Assembly: GCF_016545825.1 (NCBI RefSeq)
Contig: NC_052616.1
Coordinates: forward strand, 38,120,192 to 38,184,191
From: Eucalyptus grandis
Lineage: Eukaryota > Streptophyta > Magnoliopsida > Myrtales > Myrtaceae
Direction: 5' to 3'
Length of the DNA: 64,000 bases
Numbering within the stretch: the stretch's first letter is position 1; every line of letters starts with the position of its first letter. A program made the translations under genes and the position numbers. Below the pieces are notes generated by a model. The model did no database searches. It saw only the letters and a program-made list of their open reading frames with translations, and was not told where the DNA came from. Below are positions 24,901-36,594 of this stretch, in pieces.

Positions 24901-25509
24901 TACGGCTGTCCTTACGTGCTCGGACTCGACATACATACGTGTGCGCTGTTTTGTCTTGTACGACATAGGCCTGGCTGGGGGCCCGATTGTCCAGGAGTTT
25001 GTCTCCATCCACATTCGCCGCGATGGGGTGATGAGAGGGATGCTGCCGCCGCCGCCGCTTGATGCACCGGACTAGGTGTGAGGCCTGTGCGTAACGAGTA
25101 TGGGCTGTTTCTTTTTGGATAGTTAGCCGACACTTATGATGGGGGTTGTGCACATGTGATGTAGAGGGTTGAGGGTTCTTTTTGAGGTTTTAGGTTGTAC
25201 ATGGCTGAGTCCTAGCTTTTCCTTTTTGATGTACCGACCCAAAAGAAGTCCCATCTTGAAGATATATGTAAATAAAGTGTCGTGGCTTGTCTATAAAAAT
25301 TATGGTGATTAGTGGTGTGTATTGGTATCATGGTTGGTAGGGGGAGAGATGGTGATGCTTTATTTTGCTTCCGCTAGTGAGTCACGCTCGAACTGCTTTT
25401 AAAAAAAAAATGCCTGTGAATAACGACGCTTCTTCTAAGTGTAGAACAAAAGGGTAATAAGATGTAAATCGGTGCTTGTGGCGACCTTCGAAGGGTTCGG
25501 GGTGCTACA
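21979..25509 (+). mobile_element. Element C, 3' LTR (3531 bp)
   Basis: This is a near copy of 10603-14116, differing by scattered substitutions and by the length of the GA-rich, GGAAGCC and ATGATG arrays. It ends GTGCTACA at 25509, followed by the CTAAT duplication at 25510-25514. The complete element spans 10603-25509, including the inserted LTR D. Confidence 0.92.
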
Positions 25510-26124
25510 CTAATCGTTGTGTAGTAGACTAATGATGCTTAATTGTTGATTAGATTTAATTAAGTGTAATTAGGTGGTTAGATTAGCATGGATTAGTAAT
25601 TATTAGTTAATTGCATGCATATTAGTTAGGTGGTTAGTGTACTTAGCTAGAGAACTGCCTATACTATTAATTGAATACATCTTGGGATTTTCCCAACCCT
25701 TATCGGGCTTCAATTAGGCATTACAGGCCTAAATTGGATTTATCGTATTTATTTATTAATTTTCGAAATTAATTTAATAATTTATTTATTTTCTGGAAAT
25801 TAGGCTTGGATAGCCGACAACCGGAATTTCGTGCTGATTGCAGTGCAAATCTCTGTTTATTTAATTGAGTACATGATTGTGTAAATTGAGTGCAAATAGT
25901 AATTGTGGGTATTTATTTCATAAATTGAATAACTTTGGTAATTGAGTGGAAAATTACTGGGCGTCAGTCTACAACGTCAAAAATCTATTTTTGTACTGCT
26001 AAAAGGAGTTGGTGCATAAAAAAGAAATTATTGTATTTTGGCTAAGGCCGATCGTGTGCCCACACACGTGTACTTTTATCAAATATGATGAAAAGGGTGA
26101 AATTGATTGTCTTCGGAACAAAAA

Positions 26125-26525
26125 AATACTATCATGGCTCGATGATTCGTATGTCATCTGGAGAATTGACGTTGTATTATTACAGCTCGATGACTCTCAT
26201 GTCATTTTTAGAAAGAATTGCTTGTATACCGGCTCAATGACCCTATAGGTCATCTTGGAGAATGGACAGTATTAAATGTCGGCTCAGTGATTTTATAGAT
26301 CATCTTGGAGAATGGACGACATGCCATAACGGCTCGGTGACTCAACATGTCATCTTGGAGAATGTACATTATGATGAATATACTCGGTGACTCTATATGT
26401 AGGTTATCTTGGAGAATGAATAGTATGTTATAATGACTCAGTGACTTAGTGTGTCATCTCGAGAGATTGAATCGTATAAATTATTGGCTTGATAACCCGA
26501 TGGGTTATTTTAGAGAATGGACAGT
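26125..26525 (+). repeat. About eight degenerate units of roughly 50 bp in LTR B
   Basis: Units follow the pattern GGCTCGGTGACTC, a variable stretch, then GTCATCTTGGAGAATG and a spacer. They differ from one another at many positions. The related motif GGCTCGGTGATTA occurs in the arrays of LTRs A and I. Confidence 0.8.
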
Positions 26526-26862
26526 ATTGACTGAAATGACCAAGAATGGTCCGTTTGATATGTAACTGACTAAGTGGATTGATCATTACTTTAATCTGAT
26601 GTCGTGAATTGATTGATTAAATGGAAATGACCTTGGGATGGTCCGATTAACAAGTAATCGACTAGGTCGATTGATCGAGATGTCGATCTGTGATGTGATT
26701 GCTTGGGTGCCTATTGAACTGTACTAATATGCATGTGGAATCTGAGGACTTACCTATGCGTGCATAGGCAACCTAGATAGCATATTGGTTTCCTAATCGA
26801 GTCTTAGTGGGGTAGAACTTGCTGAGACGTAGTCTCATCCCAGTTGTGGGACAACATTTCAG

Positions 26863-27004
26863 GCCTGTAGATGAGCCTATGGAGAAGGAACCAGAAGAGG
26901 ATGATGAGCCGGTAAAGGATGAAGAGCTTGAAAGATGTGAGCTTAGTGAAGAAGAGTCAGAAGAGGATCAGGATGATCTTGAATATGACCTAGATGAGAA
27001 CTGA
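26863..27004 (+). other. Acidic short frame in LTR B
   Basis: After the acceptor-like ACAACATTTCAG ending at 26861, an open frame gives about 46 residues dominated by Glu and Asp (for example EPEEDDEPVKDEELE), ending TGA at 27002-27004. It is the longest version of the acidic frame seen in family A. The equivalent frames in A and G begin with the same DEEP or DEPMEK-like start. No known domain is recognised. Confidence 0.4.
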
Positions 27005-27300
27005 GATCCCATCCTCTTTTGTGAACCTTGTGTTGTGTATATAGAGTGTGACTACAATGTTATGAATAGTCTTATGAATAGACTTTGAGTTATGGCATGT
27101 AAAAAGATTTGGTTATGGATTTCAATATGAAAAATATGGCCTTACTTTTCTATCCCATTGTGTTATTGTCGGGGGATTTATAACTGCTTCTACATGTGCT
27201 TAATAAACGAAAGGGTCGACGATACTTAGTCCTGGGATATCACATTATAAAATCGACCAAATAGAAGGATGTGTGCATGCCCAAGGATTGGGGCGTGACA

Positions 27301-28199
27301 TGTATTGTGCTTGTGTGGCCGAAACTAATTGGAAGGCATAAGTTAAGCACATCGTTTATGGCACCTTAGAAAATGTACAGGTATGTTGTCTTGGCAAAAA
27401 CGGCGCCACGTGACTCAGTAACTAGGTGTATTATATTGGAAATTGTATCGTATGGTTGGGCATAACCAAGAGATGTTCCGGCTGACATGTAATTAACTAA
27501 GTTGATTGATCATTGCTTTGATTTGATGTTGTGAATTGATTGATTGAATGGAAATGACCATGAGATGGTTCGATTGACATGTAATCGATTAAGTCGATTG
27601 ATCAAGATAGATTTGTGATGTGATTGCTTGGGTGTCTATTGAACTGTGCTAATTTGCAGGTGGAATCTAAGGCCAGGGTAAGTCCTCTGACCCGTGAGTG
27701 CATAGGTAGCCCAGACAGCGTATTGGTTTACTAATTGGGTCTTAGGGGGTAGAACTTGCTGAGACATAGTCTCATCCCGGTTCTGGAACAACATTTTAGG
27801 ACCTTGATGAGGAACCTGAGGAGAAAGAACCCGAAGAGGAGTACTTGGAGGAGGACCCCGAGGATGATCCAAAGTAGGATTCTAATGAGGATTGAGACTC
27901 TACTCTTGTCTGATGACTTTTGCTGTGGAACCTGTTTGAGTAAAAATTGACCTTTTAGTATGGCTTGTATATGTATATATATGACTGAGTTGTTATATAT
28001 GTACATAAGGGTGTTGGTTTTTAGGTTCAAGTTTTTACTCTTACTTGTCTATCCCATTGCTTTATTGTCTGGGGATTCTTATTATATGCTTCTTCATGTG
28101 CATATTAAAAAGAAAGGGTCGCCGATTCGTCCTGAGACGTTGTTATTAAATTGACCAAGGTGAAGGATGGGTGCATGCCCGAGGATCAGGGCGTGACAT
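27301..28199 (+). mobile_element. Element A, 3' LTR, second segment
   Basis: The LTR of A continues after the B insertion: CTTGTGTGGCCGAAACTAATTGG matches about 945-965 of the 5' LTR. It carries the 18-nt block at 27660-27677 with TTTGCAG before it and GTAAGTCC after it, an acceptor ending at 27799, and an acidic frame at 27800-27877. It ends GGGCGTGACA at 28199. The flanking TAAGT (28200-28204) should be repeated before the 5' LTR, outside the window. Confidence 0.87.
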
Positions 28200-29105
28200 T
28201 AAGTCCTTTCTTCAGCAACAATTTCAAATTAAAGACTTGGGAACTCTGAGGTATTTTCTAGGTATTGAAGTTTTACGAAGTAAAAAAGGTATTACTTTGT
28301 CTTAGTGAAAGTATGTTCTTGATCTTTTGTTTGAGACAAGTACACTAGCTTCTAAGCCAGTTGATACTCCTATGGATTCAAATCAAAAGTTTGGAGTTGA
28401 TGATGGAAATGAAATTGAAAACAAGAATCAATATCGACTTCTAGTTGAGAAACTAATTTATCTTATTGTTACATGTCCCGATATTTCTTTTGCTATTGGT
28501 GTGGTGAGTTAGTTCATGGAGTCACCTAAGAAGGCTCATTGGGATACTGTATGTCGCATTCTTCAATATCTTAAAAGCTCTCAAGGTAAGGGACTAATTT
28601 ATAAATCTAATGGTTCTTCCACTCTTGTTGGCTATTCTGATGCTGATTGGGGCTAGGTCAACATATGATCGACAGTCTACAATTGGCTAATGCACATTTT
28701 TTTGGTGGTAATTTGGTTACTTGGAGAAGCAAGAAACAGACTACCATTGCCAGGTCTAGTGCAAAGGCTGAATATCGTGCTATGGCACACATTGTGGCCG
28801 AATTGTTGTGGTTGAAATCTCTTCTGTAGGAGCTTGGATTTTCTATTGATCAACATATTGATATGATGTGTGATAATCAAACAGTTATTTATATTGCTGG
28901 GAATCCTATTTTTTAAGAGCGAACTAAGCATATAGAAGTTGACTGTCACTTTGTTCGTGATGTTGTGAAGCAGAAGCTGGTTGCTACTCCTTATGTTGCC
29001 TTTAGAGATCAGTTTGATGATATGTTTACCAAAACATTATTCCGTCTTGCTTTTCTTGCTTGTTGTTCCAAGCTGAGCATGGGTGACCTATATGCTCCAA
29101 CTTGA
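28200..29105 (+). pseudogene. Ty1/copia pol fragment: end of reverse transcriptase and RNase H
   Basis: The frame begins KSFLQQQFQIKDLGTLRYFL, the standard copia RT segment, then VDTPMDSNQKF, YLIVTCPDISFAIGVVS, the RNase H Asp in GYSDADW, ARSSAKAEYRAMA, and ERTKHIEVDCHFVRD. It ends with TGA at 29103-29105 near DLYAPT. Several stops (TAG and TGA near 28303, TAG near 28510, TAA near 28700 and near 28915) and an extra base in GATTGGGGCTAGG break it. The 5' half of pol is absent because element A is inserted at 28199/28200; it should lie before the window. Copia identity is secure. Confidence 0.9.
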
Positions 29106-29112
29106 GGGGGAG

Positions 29113-29357
29113 TGTTAAGTTACTTTAATTGAGTCATTCTTTTATTTTCAGAGTTTTATTTATTTTTTACTTACATAAGGATATTATGATCATATACAAT
29201 TTATATTTAATATAAACACAATGGGTGTAGGGTTTCTGTTACTACAAAAATCTACAGCCCCCTCTTTGTTTCTTTCTTTTACATTCTCTTTCTTCTCCTC
29301 TTCTCTATTCCTTCTCTCTTACTATTTGCTGCGGGTTCTCTAATCGGCTTTGTGACA
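29113..29357 (+). mobile_element. Copia 3' LTR (about 245 bp)
   Basis: A polypurine tract TTGAGGGGGAG (29102-29112) leads into TGTTAAGTTAC, the start of the LTR. The likely end is CTTTGTGACA at 29357. A TATA-rich stretch (TTTATATTTAATATAAAC) lies near 29200. The end point is inferred from the TG...CA rule because the 5' LTR is outside the window. Confidence 0.72.
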
Positions 29358-30699
29358 AAATTCAGATGGGGACAAAGTGTAATATACAAGATGTTTAGCT
29401 TTTACATTGTAAGAAGCATTTTCAAGCTTCTTCTGCATTAGCGTCAACAACATCAGCTGGAATTTCGTTTCCTTCTTCAAACATCCCCTCAAGGTCCTTC
29501 GCCTCCATTCCTAAGGCCTTTGACATGAGGTACAGGAGCTTTATTGCTGGGGTTTGCATTTCCTTCGAGTAGGTATCTAGATCATCTCTACCATGTAGAC
29601 AATTTCGTTCTTTAGGCAATAAGGGAATATTTTGAAAAACACCACACATTGAACCCTTGACGACAATAAAGTTGTTCATGTAGTAATTATATTAAGTGTC
29701 ATACTTAGGTGGTAATACTCACCTAATCAAGTGATCTCTTTTTTTATGTACATTCGCCCCCATGTTACAAGTGTCACATGAATTTTTTATAGCGTCTTTT
29801 ATGCGTGTTTTACCCCTGGCGCGCACACGATAGAGAGAGAAAGGGAAGGGAAGAGGCAGTTTGGGAAACAAGTGAGGCTTCTTGAGAGAAGCAAGTAGAG
29901 TGAGCATGTAGAAGGTGTCAACCTAATCAAGCTTTTGGTTTTCCGAGAGGACAAAAGCCTGTCCAAAGCCAACCGATTTACCATCTCTACGAAAATTTCT
30001 TCTTCTCTTCCATTGGCAAGCTAAACAGCTCTTCAGCCCCCTTCACTTTCTCCATCAACTTACAGCTCACTTCATGATTTATCAGCTGAACAATTGTTAA
30101 CAAGCACCGTGATTCATGAATTCACCCAGAAACAGGCATTCGTAGAGACTACGACAGAGAAAGCTCTCATCTCCTGAGTGATGAGGAATCATAAGATCTC
30201 AATTTCAACATAAATTAGAAAGTTTCAATAGATAAGTTTGTCTTATTAGCATTCTTTAGAACAAAGACAATCGAGGAACTCATATCTCCAAATTAATGTA
30301 GGTTCCCACCTTTGTTCTTTCGTTGGAAATTTTCAATGACTCATTTTTAGTATTCTAGTGAAGCAGGGCAATATGGCATAGAAATATCCCACTTTCTTGG
30401 CCCAATGAAATCGGGATGCATGGTGACTGATGCAAAAACTGAGATTTTATAGGAGGCATAAGTGAGCCCGGGGAGCAAAATAAATAAATTTCATTTGAAA
30501 TCTCATAGACTGCACTCAATGTTGGCTAAGAATTTTACATCTGTCCTTAATGGAGAGAGTCGCCTGCCTTTGCTTGCCTCTTGGCTTCATCACTAACAAT
30601 GCATCGCTTGCAAATGCCTCTGAGTTACTCTTCATCAAGTCACGATGTTGAAAGCCTACATGTAGTCAAAGTACTTGGGGCATTATTTGGATTTCAATC

Positions 30700-33600
30700 T
30701 GTCATGTTCCAATCCTCCAAGCATGTACTCATCTCTCAGCAGTCGATGAAATAGTAACATCTCAGAACGCATCACCGATCCATTCATTTTAATGCGCATG
30801 CGGAAGCAAATAAATAATCCCTAAACAACAACAAGATGGGATAGAAAAGTAGGACCACAATTCAAAACAAAAACAAGCCTTTTATAAACACACAGGTTTA
30901 TATACAATACCAAGCTGTTTACAAAAATATTGGCTCAACAAAAAGGGAACTGTCCTATGACCCACTAGGCAGACCTGTTCGTTGATTCTTTGGTCTCCAC
31001 CTTCTCGGACTCTAGGGCTTCAGGTCCTCCACGATCGCCATCTAGAAACCTGAAATTGTTATTCCATAACCGGGTGAGACAACATCTAAGCAAGTTCAAC
31101 CCTCTAAGCCCTAACTAGGAAGAAAATACGACCCAAGGGCTACCTAAGTCTAAGCACGAGTCAAAGGACTTACCTTTATCTCAGTTGCTTCTTGCACATT
31201 TGTAATTCATATCTCATACATGCAATAACATCATTCAACGATTGGAACGTCTCACTATAAATCACAATCAAATACTCATCCCAATTATTAATCACCACCA
31301 CTCACGGGCATAACCTATTCCATGTTCGACAGTCTCCTAGTGTAACTAGGTTAATCACGGCCCAATGGACACAGCCGATTCCAAGTTTGGCGGTCTATCA
31401 TGGCCTGATGGACACAGCCTATGTTAGGTGGTAATCACGGCCCGATAGGCACAACCATACTTCGACGGTAAATCACGGCTCAATGGGTACAGCCATACTT
31501 CGACGGTTAATCACAGCCCAATGGGCACAGCCTACTAGAAGTTCAGCGGTTTTACTTGACCCATCCCATATCGTCTCACACAACATACGTTACCTCATCT
31601 TTCAATGGTCATCTTACTATGACTATAAACCATCACACGATTATTCACCCACGACCAAAGACATTGCACGTCACACTCAATTTCCTCAATTAAAATAATG
31701 TCTTGGCCTATTTTCTTCGTGTTAAATATACCTGATAAAAATAACCGTGTGTGGGTACACATTCGGCCTTAGCTAAAAGTATAATATCTTCATTTTATAA
31801 AATCCCACTAATTATATAGTCTTTAAGAACATTTTTGGCATTATAAACTAATGCTCGGTAATTTTCTAATTAATTACCGAAATCATCAAATTTTGGGTTA
31901 ATTACCCAAAGTCACAATCAACACTCAATTTGCACGAATTAACAGCTAGATAAATAAACCAACCACACCATTACAATCAGCACAAAATTTTGGTCACCGG
32001 CTATCTCGGTCTAATTTTCGAAAAATAATTAACTAATTAAATAATTACGAAAAATAATTAATAAATACCAATAATGCACACTTAGGCCGGAAAAGACTAA
32101 TTAAAAGCCGAGACGGGCTCGAAAATTTTTCGAACCACTCTAGATAAATACTAGAGCTTATCTAGGCTCTAATTACACTACTCTAACCACCTAACATGCA
32201 ATATTGATTGATTAAATTGCTAATCTATTCTAACTATCACCTAAACCATACTTAACTTAAACTAATCAACCCTTAAGTGTCATTAACTTACTAAGCATGG
32301 ATTAGTGAGTTAAACTCACTTGATTAATGATATGCTCAGATCAAAACGAAGGCGAAGCGGAGACGGGCCACAAACTTCAAAGTAGCACCACCAAGTGAGG
32401 CCCAGAAAGACACTAAAACGAGCCAAACAGTGGGCTGGAAACCCACTCTGTTTGGTTCTGGTCAGGGGTTGAAGGAGCTGCTCTAGTGGTCGGCTAAGCT
32501 GGAAACGGGCAGGGGTGAGGCGGATGGGGCTGCTGTGGGCTTCCAGTAGCTCGACAAGTGACCAGGTGACTCTAGTGACGACGGACGATAGCTAGTGAAG
32601 CTAGACGAGTGAACAAGCAGGAACGAAGGCCAAAGTTGGGCGAGCAAGCAAGCGAGCGGCGCGACGGTAGGTTGTTTGGGCTCCGGCGGGCTTTGACAAT
32701 GAGGGGAGCTTGGCTACTCGGTATCTTGGGTTTTTCAGAGGCTTCAAGGAGCAGGAATGGGGATGGTCAATGGGTGAGGGAAGGAAGAAGGAGGGGGGGG
32801 ACTAGCTACCTCTTGGAGGGGGCCACTTGGTCTCTTCTCTATCCCTTTTCTCCTTGGAAGGCCCCCACCAAAGCTCAATTGGTTGCCTCTGCATTTTCCA
32901 GCTCCAAATCTTCCTCTAGAAGCTTTGGAAATGGTCAACAAGTTGGGTCCAAGGGGGAGCTACGAATTTTGATTCAATTTTCCCCAAATTGGATTCAATC
33001 CTCACTTGATTCAACTCAATTCGGCCTTTATAAATTTAACCATCGCACCCTTGATCAAATTGGCATTTTTCCACGCTAATAAAACCCACTTGCATCCCAA
33101 TTTTGCGATAAAAAATTATCCTCTAAATTTCCTGGTCGAAAATGACCCTATGTCGACTTTTTCGCCAAAATCTCGGTTTGCATAAAAATCTTCGAAAGAT
33201 GAGTCGATGTTCCTAAAATGATTTGTGGCATATTAGCTTTCAATTTTTTGAAATCGGATTCAATTTCGCACTTAATTCCAATCTGGCATGATTTTAGCGT
33301 GATCTAGGCTACCGAGTAGCTTTTAGAATTTTTCAGCGCAAATAACCCGTGGTCAATTTTCTTTGAGCCACAATGAACCTCTTGAACACATTGGCGACTC
33401 TCTGGTAGTGAAATCTCGAGGTTTCAAATACAAATACAGGGTACCAAAATGATAGAAAAATCAGTCTAATGCCGATCAACGAGAATTTCTCAATTTGGTG
33501 GAATCACTCACATTTAACCACACATCTCAGTTGAACCGAACTATCTCTGATTTCTAATCGATCTTTACTATGCCGAAATGATCTCTGCAGATGAGCACAG

Positions 33601-33778
33601 TCGAGTAGTCGATTCCTGATCGAATTCTTAAGTCTAATGCGTTAAAATTCCTTAATGACTTCTCCAAATAGTCTAGTTATCTCAGGAGTGATCTACTCTA
33701 AGAATAGCACTATAGACGCATAATTGAAAGGCCCGATTTATTAAATTTAAAATATGACTGAAATTCTAGGATGTCACA
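30700..33778 (-). mobile_element. Solo LTR F (family A) in intron 1 of oxygenase copy 1
   Basis: Read on the minus strand it starts TGTGACATCC (33778) and ends GGAACATGACA (30700). Flanks are CAATC (30695-30699) and TAATC (33779-33783), a 5-bp duplication with one change; the ancestral site is recognisable from copy 2 near 41180. A TATA box TTTATAAAGGCC lies at 33034-33023, a leader ends at a GTGAGT donor at 32319, and a 17-nt block (31190-31174) lies between GCAAG and GTAAGTCC. No gag-pol is present. Confidence 0.88.
31310..31560 (-). repeat. Tandem array in LTR F
   Basis: About six units near 40 bp follow the forward-strand pattern AATCACGGCCCAATGGGCACAGCC followed by ATACTTCGACGGT. LTRs G and H have the same kind of unit at the same place, while A, B and I use another. 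Confidence 0.8.
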
Positions 33779-34113
33779 TAATCTCTTTCAATCGATGGAT
33801 TCCCATTTTTATCAGAACACGTTCTTTAACACTTTGTATGGAAATGCAGAAGTTGTTTGTACCTGAAAGGAGCCCCAGCCTTTTCATGCATGGTGCAGCT
33901 TCTCGAGCTCCGGCTTCACCCAGTCCTCCGAAACCAACCTCCCCAAGTTGATCACGTGACTTGAGCAAGCTGGAACAAGCGTTTATGATCATGGGAGGCT
34001 CGTGATCATTGTGGACGCATCTCTTTGTTACTGTGGTCGGGTTCTCCTCCAGTATGTCCCGAACACATGGCACGAGGAAGCGACCTACCTATTATCTTCG
34101 CCCGTGTCTCCAT

Positions 34114-36061
34114 TGATAATAACCCAGAGGATGAGAAATCAAAGAGACTGATGATATGGTTGTTCTGAATGATGAGTTGAGTATGCAAACGAGAGAGAAA
34201 ATAGGTGAACAGTTGGGTTTCAGCTAGACGGATGTCTGTCTTTCTAGTTAGGAGGCTGATAATTATACGTGGATTTTTGTTAATGAGTGTTTGTCATTGG
34301 AAGTGTCCAACGAGTGTGATGATCCTTCAGAAGATGTTCCTTCTCCTTACAATTATTGAAAAATATATATATAATTACAGATTTGATTGATTACATTGGG
34401 TATGTATTCTATTAATTTTAAAGAAAGCTTGACCTGCCATGTTCGACTTTTAAATTCTAAGTATCGGTCGAACATCTCCTCCACTTAGCACCACAGCATT
34501 GAAGCAACAATTGGAGTTTGGGGACTTCTAGCTCAAGAATTGAAAGTCATCAATGCGAATTTTACCAACTATGTATAAATTGCTCTGAATCAAGACACTT
34601 GCATAAACTAAAGGTCTGAGCTTAACTGAGTCATGGAACTTATAGAATATTTCATGTGCTGTAATATTGTCATATCTCCACATCTACGCCCCAGAATTAT
34701 TTATGAAAAAAAAAAAAAAAAAACATCTCCTAGGGCATGTGCTCGAGCACAAAACTAGTCGCTTTCATTCTCTTTTGGTGCAATAATTTTTTTTTAATCG
34801 ATGTCCAGTTATAGAAAGAATATTTACATGAATGCGAACAATCAAATTGAGTAATGTGAAGAGCATGAAAATCTTTCACTTAGCGAACTAAAATTGGAAT
34901 TATACAAAAGACATCTTGAAGTAAGAGGATGATGAAAATATTTCCTTATCTGAAATTATGTGCGGTAATAAGTGGCGCAAATTAGTGGATAAGTGGAGCC
35001 AAGAATTACGGGTGTCTATTGTATTTTGAATAGATAGATAAGTGATATGCATCTGATAATAGTTAGTTTGTGATAATAGTTTCGATAAAATCATAAAGGC
35101 TAAGAAAATCAAAGACATTTTTGTATATAAGGTGTATACCAAGTTGATAAGTTTAATTTTTGGTTAGAACAGAGGATAAGTTGAGAATATGCTCGAAGAA
35201 CAGTAATTGGTATGATGTATAATTCACATGTTAAAGTAAACTTGGCCCTTCAAAAACATTGTTCTGGGTTATAGGTTGTCCCTAGTCCGGTAACTCTCCA
35301 TCGGCATACATTATAGGCTATCTAGCAAATTAATAAATGCTTGAGTGAAATTATGGCATGCTCCTCCTTTTTTTTTTTGTTTTATTATCGAAAGTTTATC
35401 TATAAAAGACAGTCCATAAAAAATAAGATAGAGATGAATGTGAAATGATGGCATGCTGCCTAAAGAGATTTATGGCTCACCATAGACCGTGGACATATTA
35501 TTTTTTATGAGCTAACCTATTCATATTTATTTTTTGGTTTTTGCACTTAACAAACCCAATAGATTCTTCCCAAGAAAGTCATATTTCTACAAATCCAATT
35601 CCAGGCCTGTTTTTTATTCCAAAATTGATGTAGAAATATTTGATTATTAATTAGGAAGATACGAAGTACTCACCTCATCGTTCATTGCATTACCACTTAT
35701 CTTCTCTATCTTCAGAATATCATTCTCCATCTTAAGACAAGATCCCGTGATGAAAAGTACCAAATCGCCCTCCCTTAAGAAAACACCTTGAAAACCACGA
35801 CTCTCGAATTGCAACAAACCCAGAGCCCCCAAATGCAAAACCCCGAAAGCCCCTGCCTCAACAAAATCTAACTCCCTCCTCCACCCCTTCGTCACTGCCA
35901 ACGCAAGCACATGCAATTGTAAGACGTTGGCAACCTCGATCCAAGGTCATCAGCCTCGCACGTCCTTAAATCTAGGTTTTGGAAGCCATGGACAATCCGA
36001 GGATGTCCGTGGCGATGGCGGATGGCGACCTCAGATTGAGATAACTATTGTGGCGACCTTG
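34114..36061. other. Upstream region of oxygenase copy 1 and unassigned sequence
   Basis: The first 200 bases resemble the region upstream of copy 2 (41506-41710), including TTTCAGCTAGA, so the promoter was duplicated with the gene. From about 34390 the sequence is AT-rich with a run of 19 A near 34706 and a T run near 35370; no gene is seen. Around 35647-36060 both strands have short open stretches (on the minus strand 35916-35647) without recognisable domains. This may be an old gene fragment, since a copia LTR landed in it. Confidence 0.5.
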
Positions 36062-36066
36062 GTGAC

Positions 36067-36269
36067 TGACAGAAATTGCAGAATAGGCAGAAATTGAGAG
36101 AAAGATGTATATTTGTATATACTTGCCATCTTTCTTTATATTATACAGGCTCCTATTTGTCACACAATGAATGGTTAACTACAGAAATAATAAAGAAGAT
36201 ATATGGAATCAAATCCAATCTTGGATTGATCAATCACAATCCGCTATTGATCCTTGTGTATCTCCAACA
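36067..36269 (-). mobile_element. Solo copia-type LTR (203 bp)
   Basis: On the minus strand the unit starts TGTTGGAGATACACAAGG and ends AATTTCTGTCA. It is flanked by GTGAC on both sides (36062-36066 and 36270-36274), a perfect 5-bp duplication. Short length, TGTTGGA start and AT-rich body fit a Ty1/copia LTR. Confidence 0.85.
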
Positions 36270-36594
36270 GTGACCTCACTATGGGGCGTCAGAGATAGCC
36301 CTCAGCTTGTGTGTGGAGGAGGGACGTGGATCATGGCGGTTGGGCGGCAGTGGCGTTAGATGGATGCAGTTGTTAACGGTCGAAAATGGCGGAAGGGAGG
36401 TTAGGATGGCTGGGGTAATGATCTTCTAATGGAATTTTTTTTTTTATATACTTTTTTTGAAGAATTACAGAATTTAGAAAGGGGTAGGGACAGTTTGGGA
36501 AGAAAGGCTGCATTTTTGTGAATCACTGCAAGATATTAAATCATGGTTCGATTGGAAATCTAACATGATGAAAGCAAAGGGATGCAAAATTAAC

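Larger units (their letters stand above)
25510..27300 (+). mobile_element. Solo LTR B, second segment
   Basis: The sequence resumes LTR B exactly where it was cut at 10602 (the text CACTAAT continues after the duplication). It ends GGGGCGTGACA at 27300. It includes a tandem array at about 26125-26525 and an acidic frame at 26863-27004. In this copy the 18-nt block near 26735 has lost both its AG and GTAAGT flanks. Confidence 0.87.
29422..34113 (-). pseudogene. SRG1-like 2-oxoglutarate/Fe(II) oxygenase, copy 1 (pseudogene)
   Basis: This is a plant DOXC-type oxygenase related to SRG1 and norcoclaurine-synthase-1-like proteins. The exons match copy 2 in order. Exon 1 (34113-33863) starts METRAK and has an extra base in the CTTCCTCG stretch, which shifts the frame. 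Exon 2 (from 30085 to about 29840) opens with LINHEVS, has a TAG where copy 2 has the Trp of KLDWAD, and has lost the donor that follows FPKLPLP. The exon 3 remnant (29587-29422) ends after GMFEEG in an unrelated 15-residue tail. The iron-binding HxD, the distal His and the RxS motif are all missing, so no activity is possible. Intron 1 carries solo LTR F. Without that insert, intron 1 is close in length to that of copy 2. Confidence 0.88.

Noticed and set aside
32609..33079. A 156-codon plus-strand frame in LTR F
   Set aside because: It is antisense to the LTR direction and lies in the variable leader; no domain is recognised.
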